Part shown: positions 1 to 7,401 of the stretch, piece after piece | How the letters are laid out: each line of letters starts with the position of its first letter | Numbering within the stretch: the first letter of the stretch is position 1 | IMG/VR virus record: IMGVR_UViG_3300027833_000156 | Coordinates: 1-31,399 of that record | Source: a virus | Length of the DNA: 31,399 nucleotides | Reading direction: 5' to 3' (one strand) | Made by a program: the position numbers and the translations under genes | The notes under the pieces: generated by a model | What the model saw: only the letters and a program-made list of their open reading frames with translations | Database searches by the model: none | What the model was told of the DNA's origin: nothing

Positions 1-195
1 AAAAAGCTGTTATCCAGTTTCGAGAGTGTGCGAAACGGAATCTGGCAAGCTCACATGGCATTCGCAGAACACGGCGACAAGATAGCGATGGCATGTATGC
101 GAGCGCACCACAAAGGAGTAAACCAATCTATTATCGATTTAGGTGGCGATGCCATCGAGTTGCCCGATCTTGAATCTTCTTTGGAGAACCACTAA
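1..195 (+). CDS. C-terminal end of an unidentified phage protein (partial)
   Basis: The frame is open from the first base of the window to TAA at 193-195, giving 64 residues. The true start lies upstream, so the ATG at 55 need not be a start. The visible part is mixed helical in character, with several Met, His and acidic residues and an acidic tail ending in LENH. I do not recognise a family. It is co-directional with the small genes that follow and probably belongs to the same early transcript. A short non-coding stretch and a 7-codon minicistron (227-250) separate it from the next gene. Confidence 0.6.
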   Translation, partial: KKLLSSFESVRNGIWQAHMAFAEHGDKIAMACMRAHHKGVNQSIIDLGGDAIELPDLESSLENH

Positions 196-226
196 TTAAC
201 GTGTCGAGGGACGAGATCACCGTTCA

Positions 227-250
227 ATGGCAAGTTCAACAGCCCAGTAG
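227..250 (+). other. Seven-codon minicistron ending in the junction element
   Basis: ATG at 227 followed by six sense codons and TAG at 248-250 encodes MASSTAQ. Its last codons and stop form the left half of the repeated CCCAGTAGGG junction element. The same Gln-TAG ending closes the 71-aa and 45-aa genes downstream. It may be a remnant of a gene lost between two copies of the junction, or a leader that delivers ribosomes to the 71-aa gene by reinitiation. No ribosome binding site is obvious, so translation is unproven. Confidence 0.25.
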
Positions 251-265
251 GGCGCACACATTATG
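242..265 (+). repeat. Stop-start junction element, copy 1
   Basis: Reads GCCCAGTAGGG, then CGCACACATT, then ATG. The stop TAG (248-250) and start ATG (263) are separated by exactly 12 bases. It matches copy 2 almost base for base. Confidence 0.7.
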
Positions 266-478
266 AACAGATACGAAGAGCAACAAGATGAGTGGCAACT
301 AGCCACTGACTACTGGATTGAGCTTACCCTCGAAAAATACAAGGGGTATGACATTGATGACCTCACCCAAGTATTTATGCGAGGACCCTTCGCTGGCTGG
401 AGTGAACGCATGGTGCTGGAGTTAGCAATGAAGATGGATGACGCAAATACAAAAGTACCAAGACATAAAACCCAATAG
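263..478 (+). CDS. Small hypothetical protein, 71 aa
   Basis: This is a small acidic, helical protein with no membrane segment (MNRYEEQQDEWQLATDYW at the N-terminus, ending HKTQ). I do not recognise a family. ATG 263 is chosen because it sits at the fixed 12-base distance from the preceding TAG in the junction element. The gene ends in a second copy of the same element. Its place at the start of the replication arm suggests an early-expressed accessory gene, but its function is unknown. The antisense frame at 310-594 is a shadow of this gene and its neighbour. Confidence 0.6.
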   Translation: MNRYEEQQDEWQLATDYWIELTLEKYKGYDIDDLTQVFMRGPFAGWSERMVLELAMKMDDANTKVPRHKTQ

Positions 479-493
479 GGCGCACACATTATG
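470..493 (+). repeat. Stop-start junction element, copy 2
   Basis: Reads CCCAATAGGG, then CGCACACATT, then ATG, with TAG at 476-478 and ATG at 491, again 12 bases apart. It differs from copy 1 by one base in the core. Confidence 0.7.
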
Positions 494-628
494 AATGAAC
501 CAAATGAAACTATGGGTATGATTGCCGCTTTACTTGCTTTTGCAGTATTGTTCTTACTGCCTATGCTAGCACTGGCATTCTTGATTGAATGCATTATACT
601 ACCGCGCCTCTCTCCAATAGCCCAGTAG
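491..628 (+). CDS. Small single-pass membrane protein, 45 aa
   Basis: A 45-residue frame starts at the junction element and ends at TAG 626-628. After a polar N-terminus (MNEPNETMG) a hydrophobic stretch of about 25 residues (roughly 9-35, rich in Leu, Ala, Phe and Ile) predicts one membrane-spanning helix. A short tail ends in SPIAQ. The start follows the same 12-base stop-to-start spacing as its neighbours. It could be a small inner-membrane early protein such as an inhibitor or a holin-like peptide, but nothing in the sequence decides this. It lies far from the recognisable lysis cassette on the other strand. Confidence 0.5.
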   Translation: MNEPNETMGMIAALLAFAVLFLLPMLALAFLIECIILPRLSPIAQ

Positions 629-642
629 GGGATACTAACATG
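620..642 (+). repeat. Stop-start junction element, copy 3 (diverged)
   Basis: Keeps GCCCAGTAGGG around the stop (TAG 626-628). The right half is altered to GATACTAAC, with ATG at 640 and a spacing of 11 bases. Confidence 0.55.
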
Positions 643-726
643 AAAACAATCTTTACCTTCATTAACATATACATCTTCTTGGCTATTTTAATAGCCTTAA
701 AACTAATTTCCTCACTCATCGATTAG
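640..726 (+). CDS. Tiny hydrophobic peptide, 28 aa
   Basis: ATG 640 to TAG 724-726 encodes 28 residues that are almost wholly hydrophobic after MKT, with one Lys near residue 21 and an SSLID end. It would make a single membrane helix. It sits between copies 3 and 4 of the junction element and keeps the pattern of one small gene per element, which is the main support for it. No family is recognised and no function can be assigned. Confidence 0.4.
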   Translation: MKTIFTFINIYIFLAILIALKLISSLID

Positions 727-741
727 GACGCACCCATTATG
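722..741 (+). repeat. Stop-start junction element, copy 4
   Basis: Reads ATTAGGACGCACCCATTATG, with TAG at 724-726 and ATG at 739, 12 bases apart. It is a diverged copy that keeps the GGxCGCAC and CATTATG blocks. Confidence 0.55.
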
Positions 742-1095
742 AACAATATGACATACACAACACTAATCCTTGTTTTAATCTTAATTGAATCCAATGGCGA
801 CGACTCAGCTGTAGGTGACAACGGAAAAGCCTACGGATGCCTCCAGCTTCACGCAGAATACGTTGCAGACGCCGCTGAGTATGCCAATGAAGATTGGGTG
901 CATGAAGACGCATTTGACCGCAAAACAGCTATCAAAATCTTTGAAGCTTATATGGATCGTTACGCAACTCCCAAGCGTCTAGGCAGAATAGCCACAGCAG
1001 AAGACATCGCAAGAATTCATAACGGTGGTCCGAATGGTTACAAAAAGAAATCAACAAAAGCTTACTGGAATAAAGTAAGCTCAATATTTAATTAA
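739..1095 (+). CDS. Lysozyme-like / lytic transglycosylase-like protein, candidate endolysin
   Basis: The 118-aa protein has the compact phage version of the goose-lysozyme/SLT fold. It has the catalytic-Glu segment IESNG (Glu17), then GDNGKAYGCLQL (about 28-39), HEDAFDR (about 55-61), and the substrate-cleft motif IHNGGPNG near residue 95. Such proteins cleave peptidoglycan glycan strands. There is no binding domain. The hydrophobic run before Glu17 (about residues 7-16) is probably the first helix of the fold rather than a full signal anchor, though a SAR-type N-terminus is conceivable. ATG 739 fits the junction element, and ATG 748 is an alternative. The gene lies in the replication arm, away from the holin and spanin genes on the other strand, so it may serve lysis or entry. 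Confidence 0.75.
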   Translation: MNNMTYTTLILVLILIESNGDDSAVGDNGKAYGCLQLHAEYVADAAEYANEDWVHEDAFDRKTAIKIFEAYMDRYATPKRLGRIATAEDIARIHNGGPNGYKKKSTKAYWNKVSSIFN

Positions 1096-1099
1096 CTAT

Positions 1100-2926
1100 A
1101 TGCAACACCCATTATTTGTACCTCAATCAAGTTGGCGACCGCCATCTCAACTACCAAGCTTTGAAAAAGTAATAGCAATTGACTTAGAGACCTGCGACCC
1201 AAACCTCAAACAACATGGACCAGGATATAAACGAAATGATGGAAAGGTTGTCGGCATTGCAATTGCAGATGAACACCAAGAAATATACCTACCTTTTGAC
1301 CACTTAGGTGGAGACAACATAGATAAAAGAATAGTACTAAGCTATGTAAGTAATCTAGTAAAAAACAGCAGCGAGATCTTGTTTGCAAACGCTGCTTACG
1401 ACCTCGGATGGCTTGAGACGCTGGGGATTTCCGTCTCTTGCCCAATCCGTGACGTACAAATTGCAGAAGCACTCATTGACGAAGAACAGTTCTCTTACAG
1501 CTTAAACAATCTATCTAAGAAATACCTAAAGCGAACTAAGTTCGAAGAGAAACTAAAAGAAGCAGCATACGCATACGACATTGACCCCAAAGCAGAGATG
1601 TGGAAACTACCTGCTAGACACGTAGGTGAGTATGCTGAGATGGATGCTAGAAACACTTGGGACGTGTATCAATATCAAATCCCAGTATTACAGGAGCAAG
1701 GCTTATGGACTGTCTGGGAACTTGAGTGTAAACTGACACCAGTCCTTGTACACATGTCAATGAAAGGTGTGCCAGTAAACGTAGACAAAGCAGACCAATT
1801 AAATGAAGAGCTAAAAAAGAGAGAAGCTATACTTAAGCAAAACTTTAAAAACCTAGACATTTGGTCACCACCACAACTAGCAAAATACGTAGAAAGCTGT
1901 GGAATCTTAGTACCAAAAACAGAAAAAGGTAACCCATCAGTGACTAAAGACTTTTTAGTATCTTGTGATCACCCAAAAATTAAATTAATCCATGAAGCAA
2001 GAAGCATTAACAGACTCAGAAAAGTTTTCGTTGAGGACATTATCTTACACAAAAATTATAAGGGACGAATCCACGCAGACTTCAAACAAACTGCATCGGA
2101 CTCTGGTGGCACTCGTTCTGGGCGGCTATCTTCAGCCAACCCAAACATGCAGCAAGTACCAAAACGAAGTGATATTGGTAAAGCCATCCGAGCATTATAC
2201 ATTGCAGAACCAGACTCACTCTGGTGTAAAGCAGATTACAGTTCCCAAGAACCACGTCTCCAAGTTCACTATGCACTCATTGGTGAATTCGGACGACCGC
2301 TTGCTAGAGCTGTAGAAGCAAAAGAAGCATTCGAACGAGGAGAAAAGCTTTACACATTCTTTGAAAAAGCAACAGGACTGCCGTATGACACATGTAAGAT
2401 GTTATGCTTAGGTATCAGTTACGGAATGGGTATGAAGAAAATGGCTACATCACTAGGCATTTCCGAAGAAAAGTGCAAGAAAACTATGGAACAGTTCAAT
2501 ACAGAAGCTCCTTTCTTGAAAGTACTATTCGACAACGTGATGAATATGGCTAGCTCTAGAGGGTACATTAAAACCATTCTAGGACGTAGAGCACGATTTG
2601 ATTCTTGGGTTTCTTCCTACGGAGACACACCAGTAAAAGGATACGGCAAAGCAAAAGCAATGTTTAAAGGCAAAGCAATTAACCGAGCCTTTACCAGTAA
2701 AGGACTAAACAGACTCATTCAAGGATCAGCAGCAGACCAAGCAAAGAAGGCTATGGTAGATGCATACGAAGCAGGATTTGATATGAGACTGCCAGTTCAC
2801 GATGAAATTAATGCAATGGTAAGTTCAGAACAAGAGAGTTTAGACTTGAAATTGATAATGGAAAATGCTATACAACTAAAAGTACCTGTTATCGCAGACA
2901 TAGATCTCGGACCAACATGGTGCTAA
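1100..2926 (+). CDS. polA: Family A DNA polymerase with 3'-5' exonuclease domain
   Basis: This is the phage replicative polymerase, 608 aa. The DnaQ-like exonuclease domain has DLE (Asp28, Glu30), NAAYD (Asp101) and YAEMD (Tyr178, Asp182), so proofreading looks intact. The polymerase domain has TRSGRLSS near 338-345, motif A DYSSQEPR (Asp379, Glu384), motif B KMLCLGISYG (Lys433, Tyr441), NRLIQGSAAD near 537-546, and motif C VHDE (566-569). All catalytic acids are present. By hand alignment the residue equivalent to E. coli Phe762 is Leu437, and the position of Arg754 is Tyr429. Both are unusual compared with bacterial Pol I. There is no 5'-3' exonuclease domain, as is usual in phages. It starts five bases after the lysozyme-like gene. 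Confidence 0.97.
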   Translation: MQHPLFVPQSSWRPPSQLPSFEKVIAIDLETCDPNLKQHGPGYKRNDGKVVGIAIADEHQEIYLPFDHLGGDNIDKRIVLSYVSNLVKNSSEILFANAAYDLGWLETLGISVSCPIRDVQIAEALIDEEQFSYSLNNLSKKYLKRTKFEEKLKEAAYAYDIDPKAEMWKLPARHVGEYAEMDARNTWDVYQYQIPVLQEQGLWTVWELECKLTPVLVHMSMKGVPVNVDKADQLNEELKKREAILKQNFKNLDIWSPPQLAKYVESCGILVPKTEKGNPSVTKDFLVSCDHPKIKLIHEARSINRLRKVFVEDIILHKNYKGRIHADFKQTASDSGGTRSGRLSSANPNMQQVPKRSDIGKAIRALYIAEPDSLWCKADYSSQEPRLQVHYALIGEFGRPLARAVEAKEAFERGEKLYTFFEKATGLPYDTCKMLCLGISYGMGMKKMATSLGISEEKCKKTMEQFNTEAPFLKVLFDNVMNMASSRGYIKTILGRRARFDSWVSSYGDTPVKGYGKAKAMFKGKAINRAFTSKGLNRLIQGSAADQAKKAMVDAYEAGFDMRLPVHDEINAMVSSEQESLDLKLIMENAIQLKVPVIADIDLGPTWC

Positions 2927-2940
2927 ACAACTAACAACAT

Positions 2941-3543
2941 ATGACAAAAAACAATACAACAGATGAGTTCCTACAAGAAGAAGAAAACATCATACCTTTT
3001 GGACAAATTGAGGTGTGTACACCAGCCAACGTTTCCGACGGAGCTTTGGCTGAAATTACGGATTTGGGTAGAGTTCTGGATGATCTCGATCAAAGCATAC
3101 TTGCGGAAGAAGTAACCATAAGTGATCTAAAAGCTCGGCGTAAGCAAGTAGCAGAAGAATTGCTCCCAGACCTAATGGCAAGCTCTGGTCTTAAGCTAAT
3201 GCAACTTGACAACGGAACAAAAATCCGAATTGATGAGTTTGTTGACGCTAAGATTAAAGATGCAGTAACAGCATTCGATTGGCTTCGACAAACAAACAAC
3301 GAATCTATTATCAAAAATCAAATCACAATCTCTCTAGAGCGTGGTGATGTTGATAAGGCTCAAGAAGTAATTCAAAATTTAAAAGAGAGTCATGATATTG
3401 ATGCTGAAGTTAAAATCAGTATTCACAATCAAACTCTCAAGTCTTTCTGTCGTGATGCTCTGGACAACCCAGAGCTGGCAGAATCCTTACCTCGTGAAGC
3501 CTTTGGTATCTACCAAGGTAAGCGAGCGAAAATAACCAAATAA
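2941..3543 (+). CDS. Conserved phage protein of unknown function, 200 aa
   Basis: A soluble, largely helical, acidic protein. Residues about 45-75 look coiled-coil. A central segment (LPDLMASSGLKLMQL, then NGTKIRI) and a C-terminal block (HNQTLKSFCRDAL, then FGIYQGKRAKI) resemble a conserved protein often seen beside DNA replication genes of podoviruses and siphoviruses. No catalytic motif is visible. It begins 14 bases after polA and ends 14 bases before the ssDNA-binding candidate, so a role in replication or recombination is inferred from context only. Confidence 0.6.
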   Translation: MTKNNTTDEFLQEEENIIPFGQIEVCTPANVSDGALAEITDLGRVLDDLDQSILAEEVTISDLKARRKQVAEELLPDLMASSGLKLMQLDNGTKIRIDEFVDAKIKDAVTAFDWLRQTNNESIIKNQITISLERGDVDKAQEVIQNLKESHDIDAEVKISIHNQTLKSFCRDALDNPELAESLPREAFGIYQGKRAKITK

Positions 3544-3557
3544 AGAAAAAAAGAAAT

Positions 3558-4286
3558 ATGGCGTTCGACATAACAACAGTAGCAGGTCAAGGCACAGAGA
3601 ATCTAGATTCAGGTTCTTCCTTGCCGTTCATCCGCATCCTCCAAGATTTGAGTCCTCAACTCAAACCACAAAAAGACGAATACGTAGAAGGCTCAAAGTC
3701 TGGAGACTTATTCTTTGCTAAGACGCAAGGACTAATTGAACAACCTGCTGAAATCATCCCTTGTTACACACAATCCATCTACACAGAATGGGTTCCTCGC
3801 TCCAAAGGCGGCGGTTTCAAGGGTAATCACCCGCTCACGATCGTTAGTCATGCAAACTACGAAAAAGGTCGTGACCGTCAATATGATGAATGGCTTGGTG
3901 AAAACGAGCTGAAGTTCACCACATACTGGTTTGTGCTTCTTAAGCTCAACGGTGCGTGGGAACAAGCAGTCATTCCATTCACATCATCTCAGCTACGTAT
4001 CTCACGTAAGCTGACGACAGACATCAACCGCTTCCGTTACGACGGAATGGACGTAGCACCACCGCTCTACGCTCAAGCTTGGAAACTTGCTTCGGTTATG
4101 GAAACAAGTAAAAATGGCGACGACTACTTCAACTTCTCATTCGAAGAACCCCGTGTTCTAGATTTTGAAGATGATGAAGGAATCCTCACACTTGCTTCCG
4201 AGACATACAACAGTGCATCAGATACACCCCTCCTCCAAACTGAAGAGCGACCTAAGCTCTTGAGTGCGGATGCTCTACCGTACTAG
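3558..4286 (+). CDS. Probable phage single-stranded DNA-binding protein
   Basis: The 242-aa protein opens with a segment close to PFIRILQDLSPQL, then YVEGSKSGDLFFA. This is the signature opening of a phage family commonly annotated as ssDNA-binding or recombination-associated. The acidic C-terminus (FEDDEGI near residues 200-207, TEERPK near 230) fits the acidic tails of many SSBs that recruit partners. Aromatic residues in the middle (YTEW, TTYWFV) could stack on bases. It lies between the polymerase and primase blocks and is followed directly by a strong terminator, so it ends the first transcription unit. The family match comes from memory of the motif, so the functional call is moderate. 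Confidence 0.6.
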   Translation: MAFDITTVAGQGTENLDSGSSLPFIRILQDLSPQLKPQKDEYVEGSKSGDLFFAKTQGLIEQPAEIIPCYTQSIYTEWVPRSKGGGFKGNHPLTIVSHANYEKGRDRQYDEWLGENELKFTTYWFVLLKLNGAWEQAVIPFTSSQLRISRKLTTDINRFRYDGMDVAPPLYAQAWKLASVMETSKNGDDYFNFSFEEPRVLDFEDDEGILTLASETYNSASDTPLLQTEERPKLLSADALPY

Positions 4287-4299
4287 TAGTCAACCTCAT

Positions 4300-4333
4300 G
4301 CCCCTAGTCTTTTAATAAGACTAGGGGCTTTTT
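4300..4333 (+). terminator. Rho-independent terminator after the SSB-like gene
   Basis: A perfect 12-bp stem (GCCCCTAGTCTT at 4300-4311 with AAGACTAGGGGC at 4317-4328), a 5-base loop TTAAT, and five T (4329-4333). It begins 14 bases after the SSB-like stop codon. Confidence 0.9.
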
Positions 4334-4346
4334 GACCTTATATTAT

Positions 4347-5888
4347 ATGATACCAATTGCAGACTTAGCCTTTAAATTCAACGACCTTTTTATTTGTAAT
4401 CCAGAAGTACACGGACAAACCAGCTTAACTGGTAAGACTCGTGACCGTGATGGCAAACAAGATTCAAAGTCGTTTTTAGTTAAAGCTCCCCTTACAACAA
4501 ACGTTTGGGAAGAGCACCTTAAAGGCACTAAGATCATTGGATGTACTCCACTATTTAACGAAGACAGAGTTCGTTGGGGAGTCCTAGATGTAGATGTATA
4601 CCAAGAATCCAGTACACTAGAAGAACTAATAGCAAAAGTAAAAGAACACAAACTACCATTCGTTGTGTGCCGATCCAAATCTGGCGGTGCTCACGTTTAC
4701 TTATTTTTCACAGAAGATGTATCTGCATCTTCTGTAATCGACAAACTAAAATCTTTTTCTGCTTTCTTTGGTCACGGTGCTTGTGAGATATACCCCAAGC
4801 AACCAAAGATCGGAACTAGAAAAGATAACTCTAGATACGGTAACTGGATAAACATGCCGTATAGCGGCAACCCTACACTCCAGTATGGGATAACAGAAGA
4901 GAATGTATCTCTTAACCCAGAAGAGTTCATTGAATACGCTAACAGCAAAGCACTAACAAAAGACGCTTTCGCAGAATTAAAAGTACCAAACCTAGTAACA
5001 GAAGAACTACCAGAAGGACCACCGTGTTTAAATTATATATTCCAGAACCGTGCGCAGCACAGCGAGTCCAGAAACATCACACTATCAAATGTCGCTGTAT
5101 ACTTAAAGAAAGCACAGCCAAGTGAATGGAAGCAGCTATTGCAGAAGTATAATAGGAAGTTCTCAGAACCCCTAGAAGACCGAGAAGTAGAAGCAATCAT
5201 TAGCTCCTACTCTAAAAAAGACTACAAGTATCAATGCTCCAATCAACCTCTGTGTAAATACTGCGACGCTAGTCTTTGTGGTCAAAGAAAATTCGGTATT
5301 GGTAAAGAAGAGTTCTTACCAAATAACAGATCTCTTATGCAACTAAAAAGTGATCCACCTTTGTGGTTCTTGGCTTTAGATAACGAAGAGATTCAGTTGA
5401 CTACTGAACAGTTTGACAACTTCAACCAGTTTAACCAGAAAGTAATGGAGAAACTGCTATTTAAGTATCCACCAATTAAACAAGAAGACTGGATCAATCA
5501 GCAAAACCTACTACTAAAGAACTGCACACAAATTGACATCCCGTTCGAAATGACACCAGTTGGTCAGTTTGTTGAGTATGTTGCAATGTTTGCAGCTAGT
5601 GCTAGTGATAACCCAAACAACATTAAATTGGGACCAATCAAACAACACGGATGTTTTTACTTCCGAATGGTTGACTTAAAAGATTACTTGAGCCAACAAA
5701 GATTTAAAGAATTACCAGACAACAGAATACTCTCAGCTCTAAAACAAGTTCTTAAAGCTGATGCAGTAACACACAAAATAAAAGAACCAGTAAAGATGAA
5801 CGTTCGGTGTTGGCGAGTTAGAGAAGAATCTCTAAACCTCGACCCATCCGTTCCTCTTCCAGACCTAAATGAACAATCAGCCTACTAA
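4347..5888 (+). CDS. Archaeo-eukaryotic-type (AEP) primase with Cys cluster
   Basis: The 513-aa protein carries AEP-superfamily motifs. These are WGVLDVDVY with two metal-binding Asp (81, 83), SGGAHVYLFF with His116, and EIYPKQ (147-152) followed by GNWINMPYSG (from 165), the pattern of primases in TOTE-like and phage AEP systems. A helical region resembling PriCT follows. A Cys cluster C-x5-C-x2-C-x4-C (297, 303, 306, 311) probably binds zinc or an Fe-S cluster. The C-terminal third is unrecognised. It should lay RNA or DNA primers for PolA. ATG 4347 is preferred because the TTG at 4332 lies in the terminator U-tract. No Shine-Dalgarno is visible. It overlaps the helicase gene by 20 bases. 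Confidence 0.85.
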   Translation: MIPIADLAFKFNDLFICNPEVHGQTSLTGKTRDRDGKQDSKSFLVKAPLTTNVWEEHLKGTKIIGCTPLFNEDRVRWGVLDVDVYQESSTLEELIAKVKEHKLPFVVCRSKSGGAHVYLFFTEDVSASSVIDKLKSFSAFFGHGACEIYPKQPKIGTRKDNSRYGNWINMPYSGNPTLQYGITEENVSLNPEEFIEYANSKALTKDAFAELKVPNLVTEELPEGPPCLNYIFQNRAQHSESRNITLSNVAVYLKKAQPSEWKQLLQKYNRKFSEPLEDREVEAIISSYSKKDYKYQCSNQPLCKYCDASLCGQRKFGIGKEEFLPNNRSLMQLKSDPPLWFLALDNEEIQLTTEQFDNFNQFNQKVMEKLLFKYPPIKQEDWINQQNLLLKNCTQIDIPFEMTPVGQFVEYVAMFAASASDNPNNIKLGPIKQHGCFYFRMVDLKDYLSQQRFKELPDNRILSALKQVLKADAVTHKIKEPVKMNVRCWRVREESLNLDPSVPLPDLNEQSAY

Positions 5889-7401
5889 CAAAAATCAAAC
5901 AATCTTCGTAGCCAGTGCTGGCACAGGTAAGACCACAACACTGATGGACTTACTTACAGACTGCCTAGAGAAAACAGAACCTCGCAATATATGTTTCACT
6001 ACCTTTACCAAAGCTGGTGCAAACGAAGCTATTGATCGAGCATTAGCTAAAAATTTAAAGTATCACTTATCAGACTTTGAAGGATTCAGTACACTACACG
6101 CTTTGTGCTATCGACGCATCCAGCGTAAACAGATGCTCAGCGGACAAGACTATAAGCTACTAGGTGAGCTTACAGGCTATCCTATCTCTGGGGGTTCTGC
6201 ATACTCAAACAAAGATGGCTTAGTTTACAACAGCAATGCTGGAGATAAAATCCTATACTACGACAGCCTAGTACGTAACCTTAAGGTGTCTGCCGAAGAA
6301 GTGCTTAACGCACAGATTGGTGCTCGTGTAACTGCGGAACAACTTACAGCCTTCAGTGAGTTCTACAAAGAATTTAAGATCACTAAAAACAAGTACGACT
6401 TTACTGATCAGCTTGAGCAATTCATTGAACAAGACATATCACCAAACTTTGACTATGTGTTTATTGATGAAGCCCAAGACTTATCTCCGCTTCAGTGGGA
6501 TGTAGTTGATTTCTTATGTAAGGGTGCTAAAGAAGTGTTCATTGCTGGTGACGACAAACAAAGTATCTTTAAGTTTGCTGGGGGTGATCCAGCTTCGCTT
6601 ATCAATCGCAAAGGTAACCGAGTTGTTCTTGATGTATCCTACCGACTACCAAAACCAGTCCTTAAGTATGCAGAAAGAATTGCTAAAAAGATTACTGAGA
6701 AACAAAAATACAAAGTAACCAGTAGAAAAGAAGAAGGATCTGTTCAGCATATTCACAGTTTGCATGACATAGATATGAGCAAAGGGACTTGGTTTTTGCT
6801 TTGTCGGAATAAAGCAATGCTATCAATCTTTGAACACGAGTTAATGCGTAAGAAACAGTTGTTTGTATCTAGCGGTGTAAACTCTTTGTTTAATCAAAGC
6901 CAAATCAAACATATCCTTATGTGGGAACAGCTTCGTCGGGGTTATAAGTTTAAAGCTTCTGAGATTAAAAAGCTGTATCACGACTTCCTCCCAACAGGCA
7001 GTGTAATTGCTAGAGGTTGTAAAAAGTTGCTGGACTCCATGCCAGACGGAGAACTCTTTGACAAAGATCAACTTGTTGACAACTTTGGATTAAAGACTAC
7101 TGCTAAATGGAACTTAATATTTAAACTTCCAGATATCACAAAAGAAATCCTACTAAAAGCAGAATCAGAAGGTAAGCTAGAACGTAGTGGCGATGTTGAG
7201 CTAAGTACAATTCACGCAACCAAAGGTCGTGAAGCTGACAATGTAATCATCCTACCAGATATGACTGAGACAACCTACAAAGGTATGTTAAAGGATATGG
7301 ACAACGAGCATCGTGTTTACTATGTTGCAGCCACTCGTGCAAAAACAAACCTATACATTCACACACCAGTAACCAATCGGTTTTACCAACTACCCCAATG
7401 A
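5869..7401 (+). CDS. UvrD/Rep-like superfamily 1 DNA helicase
   Basis: All SF1A helicase motifs are visible in the 510 aa: Walker A ASAGTGKT (15-22), motif Ia FTTFTKAGANEA, TLHALCYR (75-82), motif II IDEAQD (199-204), motif III GDDKQSIFKFAG (227-238), motif IV SYRLP (257-261), motif V TIHATKGREADNVI (447-460), and motif VI VYYVAATRAK (483-492). The protein is shorter than bacterial UvrD (about 720 aa), with reduced 1B/2B insertions. It should be an ATP-driven 3'-5' translocase. Position between the primase (20-base overlap) and the SNF2-like gene (4-base ATGA overlap) implies translational coupling and a shared job at the fork or in recombination. Confidence 0.95.
   Translation: MNNQPTNKNQTIFVASAGTGKTTTLMDLLTDCLEKTEPRNICFTTFTKAGANEAIDRALAKNLKYHLSDFEGFSTLHALCYRRIQRKQMLSGQDYKLLGELTGYPISGGSAYSNKDGLVYNSNAGDKILYYDSLVRNLKVSAEEVLNAQIGARVTAEQLTAFSEFYKEFKITKNKYDFTDQLEQFIEQDISPNFDYVFIDEAQDLSPLQWDVVDFLCKGAKEVFIAGDDKQSIFKFAGGDPASLINRKGNRVVLDVSYRLPKPVLKYAERIAKKITEKQKYKVTSRKEEGSVQHIHSLHDIDMSKGTWFLLCRNKAMLSIFEHELMRKKQLFVSSGVNSLFNQSQIKHILMWEQLRRGYKFKASEIKKLYHDFLPTGSVIARGCKKLLDSMPDGELFDKDQLVDNFGLKTTAKWNLIFKLPDITKEILLKAESEGKLERSGDVELSTIHATKGREADNVIILPDMTETTYKGMLKDMDNEHRVYYVAATRAKTNLYIHTPVTNRFYQLPQ

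Noticed and set aside
1992-2315. 107-aa plus-strand frame inside polA
   Set aside because: PolA motifs are intact through this stretch in the main frame. The inner frame has no leader or family resemblance.
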